Under the pieces are notes generated by a model. That model worked only from the letters and a program-made list of their open reading frames with translations, did not search any database and was not told the origin of the DNA. A stretch of 64,000 nt of DNA from Nanobdellota archaeon (GTDB taxonomy: Archaea; Nanobdellota; Nanobdellia; Pacearchaeales; GW2011-AR1). The first letter of the stretch is position 1, and each line of letters begins with the position of its first letter. Of this stretch, positions 1 to 8,480 are shown piece by piece. Location: assembly GCA_021799535.1 (NCBI GenBank), contig JAJZAH010000003.1, forward strand, positions 62,001-126,000, written 5' to 3'. The position numbers and the translations under genes are program-made.

Positions 1-2
1 AC

Positions 3-44
3 GAATTAGAAAAAAAAGGTTATGAATGGATAGAGGAAGATTGA
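3..44 (+). CDS. 3' end of an unknown protein-coding gene
   Basis: An open frame enters from the left edge and ends at a TGA; its last residues read ELEKKGYEWIEED. It is too short for the ORF track. The acidic, lysine-rich composition looks like a real protein C-terminus, and a TATA-like element for the next gene follows directly. The protein family cannot be judged from 13 residues. Confidence 0.5.
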   Translation, partial: ELEKKGYEWIEED

Positions 45-55
45 TTCTTGGAAAA

Positions 56-67
56 TTATTTAAAATA
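56..67 (+). promoter_or_regulatory. TATA box of the HTH_10 gene
   Basis: The AT-rich element TTATTTAAAATA is centred about 25 nt before the ATG at 86. This is the spacing expected for an archaeal leaderless transcript, and it supports the internal start at 86 over the longer ORF-track start at 26. Confidence 0.5.
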
Positions 68-85
68 CAAAGCATACATGTTCGC

Positions 86-736
86 ATGTGGGTTGCAAAA
101 CTTAAATGCCGACATGATTGCCTCATAGGAAACAGATGCAAAAAATATGGCATAGAGGCAAGTGCATATGAACTTGGAAAAACTAAACAGGGGAATGTTC
201 TTATCTCTAATTCCGTTCACCAACTTTTCGGAGAAGAAAAACAGATAAAGAAGTTCGTTGAAGACCTGAAAAAAGACAAAGATGTCATACATACAGAAAT
301 GAAAGGAGATATGTTATTCTTAGTTGAAAAGAAGAAAGGAACCCCTGTCAAGGAATATTCAAGAAACATATTTTTCGCATCTCCGGTCACAGTCGACAAA
401 AGAGGATATGAGTATTGGGAAATCGGGTCATTCGACAGGAATGAGTTAAATAAATTCATAAATAAGTTAAACAAGATTTGTTATGAACTTGATGTAATCT
501 TTATCAAAGAGACACAAGCCCAGAATATATTCTTCCCGAAGATACTTCCAAATCTAACTGGTCTCCAAAAGAAGGCAATTGATTTGGCAATAAAGGAAGG
601 ATATTATCATGTCCCAAAGAAGATTTCTTTAAGACAACTCGCAAAACACATGGGGATTGCTCTTTCGACTTATCAGAGGCATCTTCAAGTAGCCGAAGCA
701 AAACTCATCCCAAATCTTTCTTTTGACCTGAGATAG
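86..736 (+). CDS. HTH_10 (bacterioopsin-activator-like) DNA-binding regulator
   Basis: About 216 residues. The N-terminal two thirds (MWVAKLKCRHDC... start) match the small ligand-binding-like domain that precedes HTH_10 modules in archaeal Bat-type regulators. The C-terminal 50 residues, beginning LTGLQKKAIDLAIKEGYY and continuing through SLRQLAKHMGIALSTYQRHL, are a typical HTH_10 tri-helix. I chose the ATG at 86, not the tracked 26, because family members start MW and because the TATA spacing fits leaderless initiation. An N-terminal CRHDCLIGNRC cluster holds three cysteines that could bind a metal or sense thiols; this is inference. It lies directly upstream of, and may control, the methyltransferase/radical SAM pair. 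Confidence 0.8.
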   Translation: MWVAKLKCRHDCLIGNRCKKYGIEASAYELGKTKQGNVLISNSVHQLFGEEKQIKKFVEDLKKDKDVIHTEMKGDMLFLVEKKKGTPVKEYSRNIFFASPVTVDKRGYEYWEIGSFDRNELNKFINKLNKICYELDVIFIKETQAQNIFFPKILPNLTGLQKKAIDLAIKEGYYHVPKKISLRQLAKHMGIALSTYQRHLQVAEAKLIPNLSFDLR

Positions 737-774
737 TCCCCTTCTTTGGTGCGGGACATGTTCGCTAGAAGGAA

Positions 775-801
775 TAAGTAGTTATTAAGTAGTCACTACT
801 T
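775..801 (+). repeat. Tandem and inverted repeat before the methyltransferase gene
   Basis: TAAGTAGT occurs twice, 11 bp apart (775-782 and 786-793), and the second copy forms a perfect odd-centred palindrome AAGTAGTCACTACTT (787-801) ending one base before the ATG. One helical turn of spacing suggests a regulator binding to one face of the DNA. No strong TATA box is visible here, so the site may overlap the core promoter. The HTH_10 protein next door is the obvious candidate binder, by inference. Confidence 0.45.
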
Positions 802-802
802 C

Positions 803-1720
803 ATGACAAATAGACTTCCGAAAATTATAAGGATTGGGAAAGACCCCACAACCGCAGAACTGAAAAATTCATTGAGAAAAAATGAGATTCCATTAAAATT
901 CTGCTATATGGGACAAGGGGCGAAATGCTGGAACAATCTGAGAGAAAGCAAAGAGTATAAATTAGGGGACAAATGGGTTTACATCCTAGAAAAGACGTTA
1001 CCTCAGGTTAGGAAGAGATTAAACGGAGAAGATTACAATTTGATTCATGTTGGTCCCGGGAACGGTATTGAGATCCCCTCATTTCTTGGAAGCATTGGAT
1101 TAAATGGTAAAGCGAGATACTGCGGAATTGATGTAAGCAGAGACATGCTTGAACTGGCAATAGAGTCCAACAGGGACACCTTAAATCAGAAGAATTCAGT
1201 TTGGTACCAGTCCGATGTTGAATCAAAAGGAAATCTTGAAAGGATAGCTAAGGGCATTAGAAGAAAGTACTCGGAGAGGAGTCTTATTCTATTAACAGAT
1301 GAAGGAACTCTCCTATCAAATAAGAGTATCTTCAAGGAACTCTACAGAGCCCTCGGTAAAGGGGATTATGCCTTAATCACGATTGAAGGGGACAACCCGG
1401 AAAAAAGAGGGGAAATTTTGCAAACTTATTCTCTTCCTCAAACATTAAAGATACTATCAGTAGGCCTTAGGAAGGCAGGATATGATTATAATCGTGGAAG
1501 CTTTTCCTTTTCTTTCAATGAAAGAAGATCACGAGTGGAAGTTTATTTCAATACCCATGTGGGGAATAAGCTTCTTTGCCTAGCCTCATATAAACCAAAA
1601 AAGGAGGAATTTTTCAATGAATTGAAATCCTTTGGATTTGATATCCCTTATTTCAAATTCCATGAGGAAGCCTGGGCTTTCTCAGTTCTCTTGGAGAAAA
1701 GAGACAAAAATGTTCAGTGA
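803..1720 (+). CDS. EgtD-like SAM-dependent methyltransferase (Methyltransf_33 family)
   Basis: 305 residues. The class I methyltransferase signature HVGPGNGIE (about residues 82-90) is followed by an acidic second-strand motif, YCGIDVSRDML, and a late LLTDEGTLLSN segment in the place of the EgtD 'GSTIGN' strand. The layout is like the histidine-specific methyltransferase domain of ergothioneine synthesis (EgtD), but the N-terminal substrate region differs, so histidine as substrate is not established. Its last 11 bp overlap the start of the radical SAM gene, so the two are translationally coupled and probably act on one substrate. No other ergothioneine gene (EgtB/EgtE type) is in the window. 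Confidence 0.65.
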   Translation: MTNRLPKIIRIGKDPTTAELKNSLRKNEIPLKFCYMGQGAKCWNNLRESKEYKLGDKWVYILEKTLPQVRKRLNGEDYNLIHVGPGNGIEIPSFLGSIGLNGKARYCGIDVSRDMLELAIESNRDTLNQKNSVWYQSDVESKGNLERIAKGIRRKYSERSLILLTDEGTLLSNKSIFKELYRALGKGDYALITIEGDNPEKRGEILQTYSLPQTLKILSVGLRKAGYDYNRGSFSFSFNERRSRVEVYFNTHVGNKLLCLASYKPKKEEFFNELKSFGFDIPYFKFHEEAWAFSVLLEKRDKNVQ

Positions 1721-2855
1721 ATTTTATCCATCTGCTGACAAGGAAGTTAGAAGTATCTTAAAAAATGTGAAATCTCCATCGGAAGAAAAAGTTAAAGACA
1801 TTCTTGAGAAAAGCAAAACTGAAAGTTTGGATTTACCTGAAATCGCTGAACTGTTGGAAACTAGGGGCGATCAAAGTTTTGAGATGATGAGGGATTTTAC
1901 ACTTGAAAATTTCAGAGGTCCAGAAGGCAATGAACTGAGGAATATCTCTCCAATTTACCTCTCAAGTCATTGCATCGATAAATGTGGTTACTGTCAATTC
2001 TCAGCGAGCAGAACCGACACACAAAGAACAAGACTTTCATTAAACCAACTTGAAAGAGAGGTTTTATCTGTGATTGACGAGGGGAACAATGTGATAGAAT
2101 TCACTCTCGCAACAGATCCTGACTTTACCCCGGGAAAACTTGCAGAATATGTAAATAAAACCAAAAAGATCTTGGGCGACAGAAAAGGAAGTGGCGTTCT
2201 CCTTTGTTCAGATTACCTCACAGAAGAAGATTACAAAAATCTCAAAGAGGCGGGACTCTGGGGTATTATCCAATGGGACGAAACTCTTGACAGGTCAAAG
2301 TACGAAAAGTGGCACGGGCAGAGCCCCAGAAAAAAGAACTTCGAAGAAAGAATGGACAACCATGACCGCGCCGCCAAATCTGGGCTTGAATCGGCAACGG
2401 GAGTCTTGTTCGGACTTTCTGACTTCAGATACGACGTCTTGATGCAAATTGCAAAAGCAAGGCATCTGCATAATGAATATGGGAAAAGGCCATTTGTTTT
2501 CGGAACCCCAAGATTAAAACCGATAGGGGGAAAGGAAATGCACCCAATAGATGAAGTTGATGACAGAAAGTACGAAACCGCCCTCATGGTTTACAAAATC
2601 GCGGAGCCTGATGTCGCGAGATGGCTCCAGACAAGAGAAATGCCTGAGTTGAATTTCAGGAATATGCTCGACGGAGATGTTTACACTTACAGATGCGGGG
2701 AAGTCAAACCTGGAGGTTACCAAGTCAATAAATCGACAGTCAACTCACTAAAAGGCGGGCAGTTTGGAGTGAATGAGATGGAAAGAATAGATTTCGAAGA
2801 GAAACTGAAAAAGACAAATTTCTCAGTTAATTATTCCTGGATTGGAGGGGATTAA
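1710..2855 (+). CDS. ThiH/HydG-like radical SAM enzyme
   Basis: 381 residues from the ATG at 1710, inside the preceding gene's tail; the tracked start at 1632 would overlap that gene by 89 bp. The radical SAM cluster motif is CIDKCGYC (CX3CX2C), preceded by SPIYLSSH as in ThiH, HydG and the NosL-type tryptophan lyases. Later motifs [16 protein letters not shown] and [10 protein letters not shown] match the C-terminal half of the TIM barrel in that family. HydG's C-terminal second-cluster cysteines are absent, so this is not a HydG; ThiH (tyrosine lyase for thiazole) is possible, but no thiamine gene is nearby. Pairing with an EgtD-like methyltransferase is unusual. Its stop overlaps the convergent copA stop. 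Confidence 0.7.
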   Translation: MFSEFYPSADKEVRSILKNVKSPSEEKVKDILEKSKTESLDLPEIAELLETRGDQSFEMMRDFTLENFRGPEGNELRNISPIYLSSHCIDKCGYCQFSASRTDTQRTRLSLNQLEREVLSVIDEGNNVIEFTLATDPDFTPGKLAEYVNKTKKILGDRKGSGVLLCSDYLTEEDYKNLKEAGLWGIIQWDETLDRSKYEKWHGQSPRKKNFEERMDNHDRAAKSGLESATGVLFGLSDFRYDVLMQIAKARHLHNEYGKRPFVFGTPRLKPIGGKEMHPIDEVDDRKYETALMVYKIAEPDVARWLQTREMPELNFRNMLDGDVYTYRCGEVKPGGYQVNKSTVNSLKGGQFGVNEMERIDFEEKLKKTNFSVNYSWIGGD

Positions 2856-4813
2856 ATCCTCTTCCCCCTCAATAAATTTGCATTCGTGACAACAGTTATC
2901 GATGATAAAGCCATCGCAATCTCTGCAAATATTGGGTTTAAAACTCCCGCAACCGCAAGAGGGATCGCGATCGTATTGTAGATGAAGGCCCAGAATAAAT
3001 TCTGCTTTATTTTTGAAAAAGTAGCCTTCGAGAGTTCAATCGCCTTAGGAACCCCCATTAAAGATCCATTTGTTAAGATTATGTCACCCGCTTCTATAGC
3101 AATATCCGTCCCCGTACCCATGGCAATCCCAACATTCGCTTGTTTTAACGCTGGAGCATCATTAATCCCGTCACCTACAAAAGCAACAAGTCCATCCTTG
3201 CTTTCGGATTGGAGCTCGGAGACTTTTCTGGCTTTTTCCTCGGGCAGAACATTCGCAATTACTTTTTTTATACCGACGACTTTGGCTATCGCTTTTGCCG
3301 TTCTTTCATTGTCTCCCGTAATCATCACAGTACAATAATTTTTTTTATGCAGTTCATTTAAAGCCTCAGCGGAATCTTCCTTTACCGAATCGGAAAGCGC
3401 AAATACTCCATAAGCTTTTTTGTCCGTTTCACATGACAGGATTACCACCGTCTTTCCTTCATCTTCAAAGTGACTTATCTCCTTAGAAAATTTTTTAAGG
3501 TCTATCCCCGATTCAGTAATCAAACTTTTGTTTCCGATGAGGTATCTTTTTCCAGAAATGATGCCCTCCACCCCCTTACCTCGAAGGATTCTGAAATTAT
3601 TTACTGTCTTATAATTCTTCAATTTTGAATAATTTACAACTGTTTTAGATAAAGGATGCTCTGAAAGTTTTTCTAGACTTCCCGCAATTTCTAAAAATTC
3701 CTTCTTGGTCGTGTCACCGGAAATCTTGACATCGGTCACTTCAGGTTTTCCTTTTGTTATCGTACCCGTCTTGTCAAAAATTACAGTTCTGACTTCTTTC
3801 ATTGTTTGTATAGCTTCTCCTTTTCTTATTAAAATCCCTTTTTTTGCCCCCATACCTGATCCAACAGTAAGAGCAATCGGCGTCGCTAAGCCTAAAGCAC
3901 AGGGGCATGAGATGACAAGAACCGAGATAGCTGCCCCAAAAGCATAACTAAAACTCCCGAAAAAACTCCATGCTATGAAAGTTAAAACGGATATTCCCAG
4001 AACTAATGGGACAAATATCGCTGTGATTTTGTCTGCAAGTTTTTGTATCGGGACCTTGCTACTCTGCGTCTCTTCAACAAGTTCAATTATATGAGAAAGA
4101 AAAGTATCTGAACCCACCTTCAAGGCCTTGACATACAAAAATCCATCCTGATTTACTGTAGCTCCGATAGCGTTATCCCCTTTTCTTTTGTCAACGGGAA
4201 AGCTCTCGCCTGTAATCATGGACTCATCGATACTGCTTTCACCTTTTATTACAACCCCATCTGTCGGAATTTTCTCCCCGGGTTTGATTAGCATGATGTC
4301 TCCAACTCTCACCTTGGAAATAAGAATTTCAATTTCTTCCTTGCCTCTAAGTACCCTAGCATTCTTGGCACCCATCTCCAAAAGCTTCCTTATTTCCTGT
4401 CCGGCCTTCCCCCGGGCTTTTGATTCAATATATTTCCCTGTGACAAATATTGCCATAACCATCGCGGAAACTCCGGAATAATTTTGGATGCTAAGAAAGA
4501 AACTGAGTATACCGGTCAGATATGCAACAACTGTCCCAAGAGAAATGAGAGAGTCCATATTGAAATATAAGCTTAAAAGACCATGAAATCCGGATTTTAA
4601 TGTCTGAAGCCCTATTATGAATATGACAGGGAAAGATAAGACCAAAATTATCACAGACATCACACTTTCATCAAAAAGCATAAAGCCGAAAAGTTTCGTA
4701 ATATACATAAAAAAGATCACGGGAACCAAAATTATCCAGCTCCAAATAAGCTTTTTTTTCCACATCTTCGATTCCTCATCCTCTAATTTTCCGGTTTTAT
4801 TTTCTTTATCCAT
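2852..4813 (-). CDS. copA: Copper-translocating P-type ATPase (CopA-like, without N-terminal HMA)
   Basis: 653 residues. It shows the P1B-ATPase order: transmembrane helices, the A-domain TGES loop (MITGES), the metal motif [10 protein letters not shown] in TM6, the phosphorylation site DKTGTIT, the SEHPLSK motif of the nucleotide domain and the hinge [12 protein letters not shown]7 carries YN and TM8 MALSS, consistent with Cu(I) specificity. No cytosolic heavy-metal-associated domain is fused at the N-terminus; it is encoded separately just upstream. It exports copper across the cytoplasmic membrane. It is probably in one operon with the HMA protein, the cupredoxin and the Met-rich membrane protein. 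Confidence 0.92.
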   Translation of the reverse strand: MDKENKTGKLEDEESKMWKKKLIWSWIILVPVIFFMYITKLFGFMLFDESVMSVIILVLSFPVIFIIGLQTLKSGFHGLLSLYFNMDSLISLGTVVAYLTGILSFFLSIQNYSGVSAMVMAIFVTGKYIESKARGKAGQEIRKLLEMGAKNARVLRGKEEIEILISKVRVGDIMLIKPGEKIPTDGVVIKGESSIDESMITGESFPVDKRKGDNAIGATVNQDGFLYVKALKVGSDTFLSHIIELVEETQSSKVPIQKLADKITAIFVPLVLGISVLTFIAWSFFGSFSYAFGAAISVLVISCPCALGLATPIALTVGSGMGAKKGILIRKGEAIQTMKEVRTVIFDKTGTITKGKPEVTDVKISGDTTKKEFLEIAGSLEKLSEHPLSKTVVNYSKLKNYKTVNNFRILRGKGVEGIISGKRYLIGNKSLITESGIDLKKFSKEISHFEDEGKTVVILSCETDKKAYGVFALSDSVKEDSAEALNELHKKNYCTVMITGDNERTAKAIAKVVGIKKVIANVLPEEKARKVSELQSESKDGLVAFVGDGINDAPALKQANVGIAMGTGTDIAIEAGDIILTNGSLMGVPKAIELSKATFSKIKQNLFWAFIYNTIAIPLAVAGVLNPIFAEIAMALSSITVVTNANLLRGKRI

Positions 4814-4828
4814 GTTCTAATTTGGAAA

Positions 4829-5038
4829 TTATTCTATCGAAATAGCTTTATAACCTGCTTTGGACACAGCCTTTTTCAGATCTTCGTCACTTGTTTTGTC
4901 ATTGCATTCTACAATCGCCTTTTTAGTCATTATACTTACATTTGCGAAAGAAACACCAGAAACTTTTTTTAGGCTTCTTTCAATATTTGTAGCGCAGGAT
5001 GCACAATGCATGCCTTCAACCAATATCTTTTTTTTCAT
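4829..5038 (-). CDS. copZ: Stand-alone HMA domain, CopZ-like copper chaperone
   Basis: 69 residues, the size of one ferredoxin-like HMA domain. The copper motif is GMHCASC (MxCxxC) near the N-terminus. It sits 15 bp upstream of copA, which lacks its own N-terminal HMA, so it may deliver Cu(I) to the pump as a free chaperone or act as the pump's detached regulatory domain. Confidence 0.9.
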   Translation of the reverse strand: MKKKILVEGMHCASCATNIERSLKKVSGVSFANVSIMTKKAIVECNDKTSDEDLKKAVSKAGYKAISIE

Positions 5039-5094
5039 TTTGCTTACCCCCTTACATTTTCTCTTTTACAGTTTCATGTTTATTTATTTTTATC

Positions 5095-5475
5095 TTACTC
5101 TACGATCAAAGTCCCAGTTCCCATTCCCATTATGCACGCAAAACGGAAGGTTCCTTTTTTGGTCGGCGTGAACTCAATGTAATCATTTGGTGTTGGAAGT
5201 GTTCTTACAATCCCAAAATCCTTTATCGTAAACGTCCTGTAACAACCTGAAACCGTACTGTCCAGATAAATCCTGACAGGCTGTCCGACTTTCACCGTGA
5301 TTGTGTTTGGATAATAATTCCCGTTCTTTATCCCTATCGTGACTTTCTGCACATTGGTTGAAGCTGAATTTCCATTTGTGGAATTACCGCCTGATGTGCT
5401 CGAGTTTCCAATGAAAAACCATCCTAACCCGACTACCAAGATTATCAGCAAAAAAGTCACAGTTTTGTCTTTCAT
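5095..5475 (-). CDS. Membrane-anchored cupredoxin-like protein
   Basis: 126 residues: an N-terminal signal anchor (VTFLLIILVVGLGWFFIG), a Ser/Asn/Gly-rich linker, then a roughly 85-residue beta-rich domain. Potential metal ligands are Cys in SGCYRTF and the C-terminal CIMGMG with Met, the arrangement of the Cupredoxin_1 family found with copper exporters. It faces outside and could bind or pass on copper. Its ATG overlaps the stop of the membrane protein gene upstream (ATGA), so the two are translationally coupled. Confidence 0.8.
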   Translation of the reverse strand: MKDKTVTFLLIILVVGLGWFFIGNSSTSGGNSTNGNSASTNVQKVTIGIKNGNYYPNTITVKVGQPVRIYLDSTVSGCYRTFTIKDFGIVRTLPTPNDYIEFTPTKKGTFRFACIMGMGTGTLIVE

Positions 5476-6155
5476 GAAAATAAAACGCTCCTTGGCCCAA
5501 ACACGATGAGCCAGGTTGTTATCGCAGTAAGTATTATGCTGAATAAAATCGTAAGCATGTGATCTTCAACCAATTCCCTTTCATTTTCCTTCATCTCTTT
5601 GTAAATCATATAATCTAAGGAAAAGATTATCCATGATGAAATCAAGAAAATGGCGACAGAAGCTATTTTCAGATTATCGTTCAAAAGCATCACAGAAGTC
5701 ATAGCTCCCATAAGCCCCCCCATGAACCCTGCCATCAGTCCTTCCATAATCCCCATGATTCCGCAGCAGTTTCCGTTCCAAACTCCTATGAATATTCCAA
5801 ATGCCATTCCAAAAAACATCCCGTAAGAAAGCCCATTCGTCGCACCGATAAAATATCCAGGGAGGAACCCTGCAATCATCCCTGACGTCATTCCAATCAT
5901 CATTCCGGGCATGCATGAAAATTGCCTGTAAGCCCGAACCTGCCGCAGCGATGGCAAAATCATGCTGTAACTTAATATTGCAAAGAAGATAAAAAAACCG
6001 TATTTGGGCAGAAAACTATCAACATACCTTAATTTCAAAAAGTATAAAATAAAAAGAAGACCAAATGAAAAAATAAGCGAGTAAAGAATAGTCTTTAGAA
6101 GTTCTCCCTCCACTCTTTCGCCATAAAGTTCTTTCTTAAATTCTTTCAATGTCAT
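5472..6155 (-). CDS. Met/Gly-rich polytopic membrane protein of the copper operon
   Basis: 227 residues with about six hydrophobic segments. The middle is unusual: SCMPGMMIGMTSGM followed by GMFFGMAFGIFIG and NGNCCGIMGIMEG, a series of Met, Cys and GxxxG repeats inside the membrane. Similar proteins occur beside cupredoxin genes in bacteria and archaea; function unproven. It is the first gene of the operon, has a weak TATA (GTTAAATAG) upstream, and is divergent from the regulator gene. Copper uptake or transfer to the cupredoxin is inference from context and methionine content. Confidence 0.7.
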   Translation of the reverse strand: MTLKEFKKELYGERVEGELLKTILYSLIFSFGLLFILYFLKLRYVDSFLPKYGFFIFFAILSYSMILPSLRQVRAYRQFSCMPGMMIGMTSGMIAGFLPGYFIGATNGLSYGMFFGMAFGIFIGVWNGNCCGIMGIMEGLMAGFMGGLMGAMTSVMLLNDNLKIASVAIFLISSWIIFSLDYMIYKEMKENERELVEDHMLTILFSIILTAITTWLIVFGPRSVLFS

Positions 6156-6193
6156 AGCAAGCTTAGAAAAACATTCTATTTAACCACTTCGGG

Positions 6194-6205
6194 GAAACTA
6201 GTTTC
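6194..6205. promoter_or_regulatory. Palindrome between the divergent copper operon and regulator promoters
   Basis: GAAACTAGTTTC is a perfect 12-bp palindrome. It lies between the minus-strand TATA (about 6178-6186) and the plus-strand TATA (AGATATAAAAAC, about 6232-6243), so it is well placed as an operator for both directions. Confidence 0.45.
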
Positions 6206-6264
6206 ATATGCAAAAAAATTCAGATAACCTTAAGATATAAAAACTCATATTCCATTTTCTTATC

Positions 6265-6744
6265 ATGGAAAATAAAAAAGCCGGATGGCTGATAGTGGGA
6301 ATTGCCGTAGCTATGGGGGTGATAGTTTGGATTTTTAATTCCCTTACGCAAAAAGTAATCAATGAAAACTGCATCATGGAAACAAACTGCATAATGCATG
6401 AGACCTCTTCCATACAGCTTTGGCTCGGACTTTCAATAATTGCAATAATTTTAGCCATAGGGTTTTATATAATGTTCTCAAAACCCGACGAGAAAGTTGT
6501 GGTAAAAAAAGTGAAGGAAAAACAGAAGAAAAAGATGCTTGATCTTTCAGGTCTTGAGAGAGAGGAGAAAGAAGCAATAAAATTAATTGAATCTGAAGGA
6601 AAAGCTATGTTTCAGAAAGAATTAATGGAAAAACTAGGGGTTGGAAAAGTCAAAATGACCCGCCTTTTAGACAAACTCGAAGCAAAACAGTTCATAATAA
6701 GAAAAAGAAGAGGAATGAATAATATTGTGGTTTTGAAGGATTAG
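6265..6744 (+). CDS. Membrane-embedded winged-helix regulator, putative copper sensor
   Basis: 159 residues. TM1 is about residues 7-27 and TM2 about 51-71; the short extracytoplasmic loop between them reads ENCIMETNCIMHE and so has two Cys, two Met and one His. A lysine-rich stretch (72-90) follows TM2, and residues 92-159 form a winged helix with a MARR/HTH-like core (LIESEGKAMFQKELMEKLGV) and a basic wing (RKRRG). This two-TM plus wHTH layout is a known archaeal type. Divergence from the copper operon and the soft-metal ligands suggest it senses copper outside and acts on DNA inside without a kinase. Leaderless start: TATA at about -27. Confidence 0.7.
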   Translation: MENKKAGWLIVGIAVAMGVIVWIFNSLTQKVINENCIMETNCIMHETSSIQLWLGLSIIAIILAIGFYIMFSKPDEKVVVKKVKEKQKKKMLDLSGLEREEKEAIKLIESEGKAMFQKELMEKLGVGKVKMTRLLDKLEAKQFIIRKRRGMNNIVVLKD

Positions 6745-6793
6745 AAACCAATTTCACCAAACAGTTTATAATCCGGCAAAGATAGATGAGTTT

Positions 6794-6880
6794 ATGAAAT
6801 ATATTTTCAAATGTCCATTAACTTTAAATATGAAAAATATGTTAAAAATTAATAGAATTGAAAAGGAGGAAAAAAAATGA
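6794..6880 (+). CDS. Possible 28-codon leader ORF ahead of dsbA
   Basis: An ATG at 6794 lies 26 nt after the centre of TTTATAAT (6765-6772), the leaderless spacing used elsewhere here. The frame (MKYIFKCPLTLN... to EEKK) ends in a TGA that overlaps the dsbA ATG as ATGA, and the dsbA Shine-Dalgarno AAGGAGG lies inside it. It could be a translated leader that couples translation. A second TATA (TTTAAATA, about 6824) could instead give a short untranslated leader, so translation is unproven. Confidence 0.35.
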   Translation: MKYIFKCPLTLNMKNMLKINRIEKEEKK

Positions 6881-7653
6881 GTGAGACAATTCAAATAAAA
6901 AAAGACACCTTCTATAAAGGTGCCATAGTTGTCCTTGCAGTTCTTCTAATCATTTCAATCTTCACAGGAGGTTTTGGTTTCGGGGGGACAGGAGCAGCGA
7001 CTCGGAATAATAACGCTGCTGCCGCAGGAGCAGGAACCACTGCAGCCGCAACAACTTCTGCAGGAGATGTCACAGCAATAACTGGGAACCCTACATTGTT
7101 CCCTCAGCTCGGACCATCAAACGCGAAAGCGACAGTGATCGAATTAGCTGATTTCCAGTGTCCATACTGTGCCTTAGCCTCAGGTTTGCCAAACTGGACA
7201 AGCCAATACACTAGTCAGTACGGAAGCCTTATAGGATCGGCAGGAAATGCCGAGAAAGCCGCACAAAACGGTCAGATAAGATTCATCTTCGCGCCATTGA
7301 GTTTCCTTGGACAAGAATCGGTGAATGCCGCACAAGCAGCATTCTGCGCTGAGAATCAGGACAAATTCTGGCAGATGCATGACGCTATTTATCAGGCAAG
7401 CACAGGACCAACTGAAGATGATGGAAAATACAGCATCTCTAATTTAGAGAAGATTGCTGTAGGAATCTCCGGACTTGACACAGCTAAGTTCAACAGTTGC
7501 CTTGAAAGCAATGCAACACTCTCAGAAGTACAGCAGGTTATGAGCACTGTCCAGAATGCGGGATTCCAGATTTCGACACCTCAGTTCTGGGTGAACGGAC
7601 AACAGGTCCAGCCTTCATGGTCTTCCATACAGGCTGCAATCAACGCCGCGTAA
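6877..7653 (+). CDS. DsbA-like thiol oxidoreductase (thioredoxin_4 family), copy 1
   Basis: 258 residues. An N-terminal membrane anchor (IVVLAVLLIISIFTGG) and an Ala/Thr/Gly-rich linker are followed by a DsbA-type fold with ADFQCPYC as the redox CXXC, helical insertion residues (DKFWQMHDAIY) and a C-terminal cis-Pro region STPQFWVNG. It probably forms or isomerises disulfides in exported proteins. A strong Shine-Dalgarno (AAGGAGG) eight bases before the ATG shows a leadered message, unlike most genes here. Its closest relative in the window is the next gene. Confidence 0.88.
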   Translation: MSETIQIKKDTFYKGAIVVLAVLLIISIFTGGFGFGGTGAATRNNNAAAAGAGTTAAATTSAGDVTAITGNPTLFPQLGPSNAKATVIELADFQCPYCALASGLPNWTSQYTSQYGSLIGSAGNAEKAAQNGQIRFIFAPLSFLGQESVNAAQAAFCAENQDKFWQMHDAIYQASTGPTEDDGKYSISNLEKIAVGISGLDTAKFNSCLESNATLSEVQQVMSTVQNAGFQISTPQFWVNGQQVQPSWSSIQAAINAA

Positions 7654-7654
7654 A

Positions 7655-7687
7655 TTTATTTTTTATTTTTATTTTTATTTTAGTTTT
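7655..7687 (+). terminator. T-rich archaeal terminator after dsbA copy 1
   Basis: The run TTTATTTTTTATTTTTATTTTTATTTTAG begins directly after the stop codon. Repeated T5-T6 tracts without a hairpin are the usual archaeal termination signal. The next gene has its own TATA box (TTTATATATAAA). Confidence 0.55.
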
Positions 7688-7772
7688 GAAGGTAAAAAGA
7701 TGGAGTTATGAATTTAATTTCATATCAAGAAGCCCCGTTAATTTTATATATAAAAAATTCCAACTTAGCCTA

Positions 7773-8474
7773 ATGAAAGGGACTATAAAAATAAAAAAAA
7801 GGGTCTTTTATGTATCACTAATTGCCTTTGTCATTCTCGCCGCCATTATTGTTCTGATAGTTGTTTCTTCATTGCCCAAAACCCAAAAAAGCAATTTTTC
7901 AGTTTTTGATGACGGCAACATATATCCTTCACTAGGTCCGGCAAATGCAAACCATACTGTAATAGAGTTCGCAGATTTCCAATGCCCTTGGTGTGCAGTT
8001 GCCTCAGGGCTACCTGCATGGGCTCAAAGTGCAGCGAACTCCAATTCCAATGTGGCAAGTATGCTTGGATCTGCCGGGAAACTGGAAAGTATGGCAGAAG
8101 ATGGCCAGATAAAATTTATCTATGTTCCCATGGCTTTTTTGGGTGATGAGTCGGTCAACGCAGCAGAAGCCGCTCTATGCGCCAACAGGCAAGGTAAATT
8201 CTGGCAGATGCATGATGCACTGTTCACAGCAAATGATGGCAAAGAAAACGACGGTACTTTCACAAAAGACAATCTGGAGGCTCTTGCGCAAAGCGTACAG
8301 GGTTTAGATACTGCTAAATTCAACAGCTGTCTTGAAAGCTCAAGCACGATTTCTGACGTGATGGAAGCCACAAATGCAGCAGACCAATTCGTTCAAGGAA
8401 CCCCCACGTTCTTTGTTGACGGAAAACAGATTTCAGGGACCTGGGCAAGTTTACAGGCAGCGTTGGGACAATAG
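7773..8474 (+). CDS. DsbA-like thiol oxidoreductase, copy 2
   Basis: 233 residues from the ATG at 7773; the tracked start at 7617 lies inside the previous gene. A TATA (TTTATATATAAA) about 25 nt upstream supports a leaderless start. One N-terminal TM (VFYVSLIAFVILAAIIVLIV) is followed by a DsbA domain with ADFQCPWC and GTPTFFVDG (cis-Pro). It shares whole segments with copy 1, such as KFWQMHDA and LDTAKFNSCLES, so the pair arose by tandem duplication. The active-site dipeptide differs (PY against PW), which may tune redox potential. Confidence 0.87.
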   Translation: MKGTIKIKKRVFYVSLIAFVILAAIIVLIVVSSLPKTQKSNFSVFDDGNIYPSLGPANANHTVIEFADFQCPWCAVASGLPAWAQSAANSNSNVASMLGSAGKLESMAEDGQIKFIYVPMAFLGDESVNAAEAALCANRQGKFWQMHDALFTANDGKENDGTFTKDNLEALAQSVQGLDTAKFNSCLESSSTISDVMEATNAADQFVQGTPTFFVDGKQISGTWASLQAALGQ

Positions 8475-8480
8475 ACTAAA

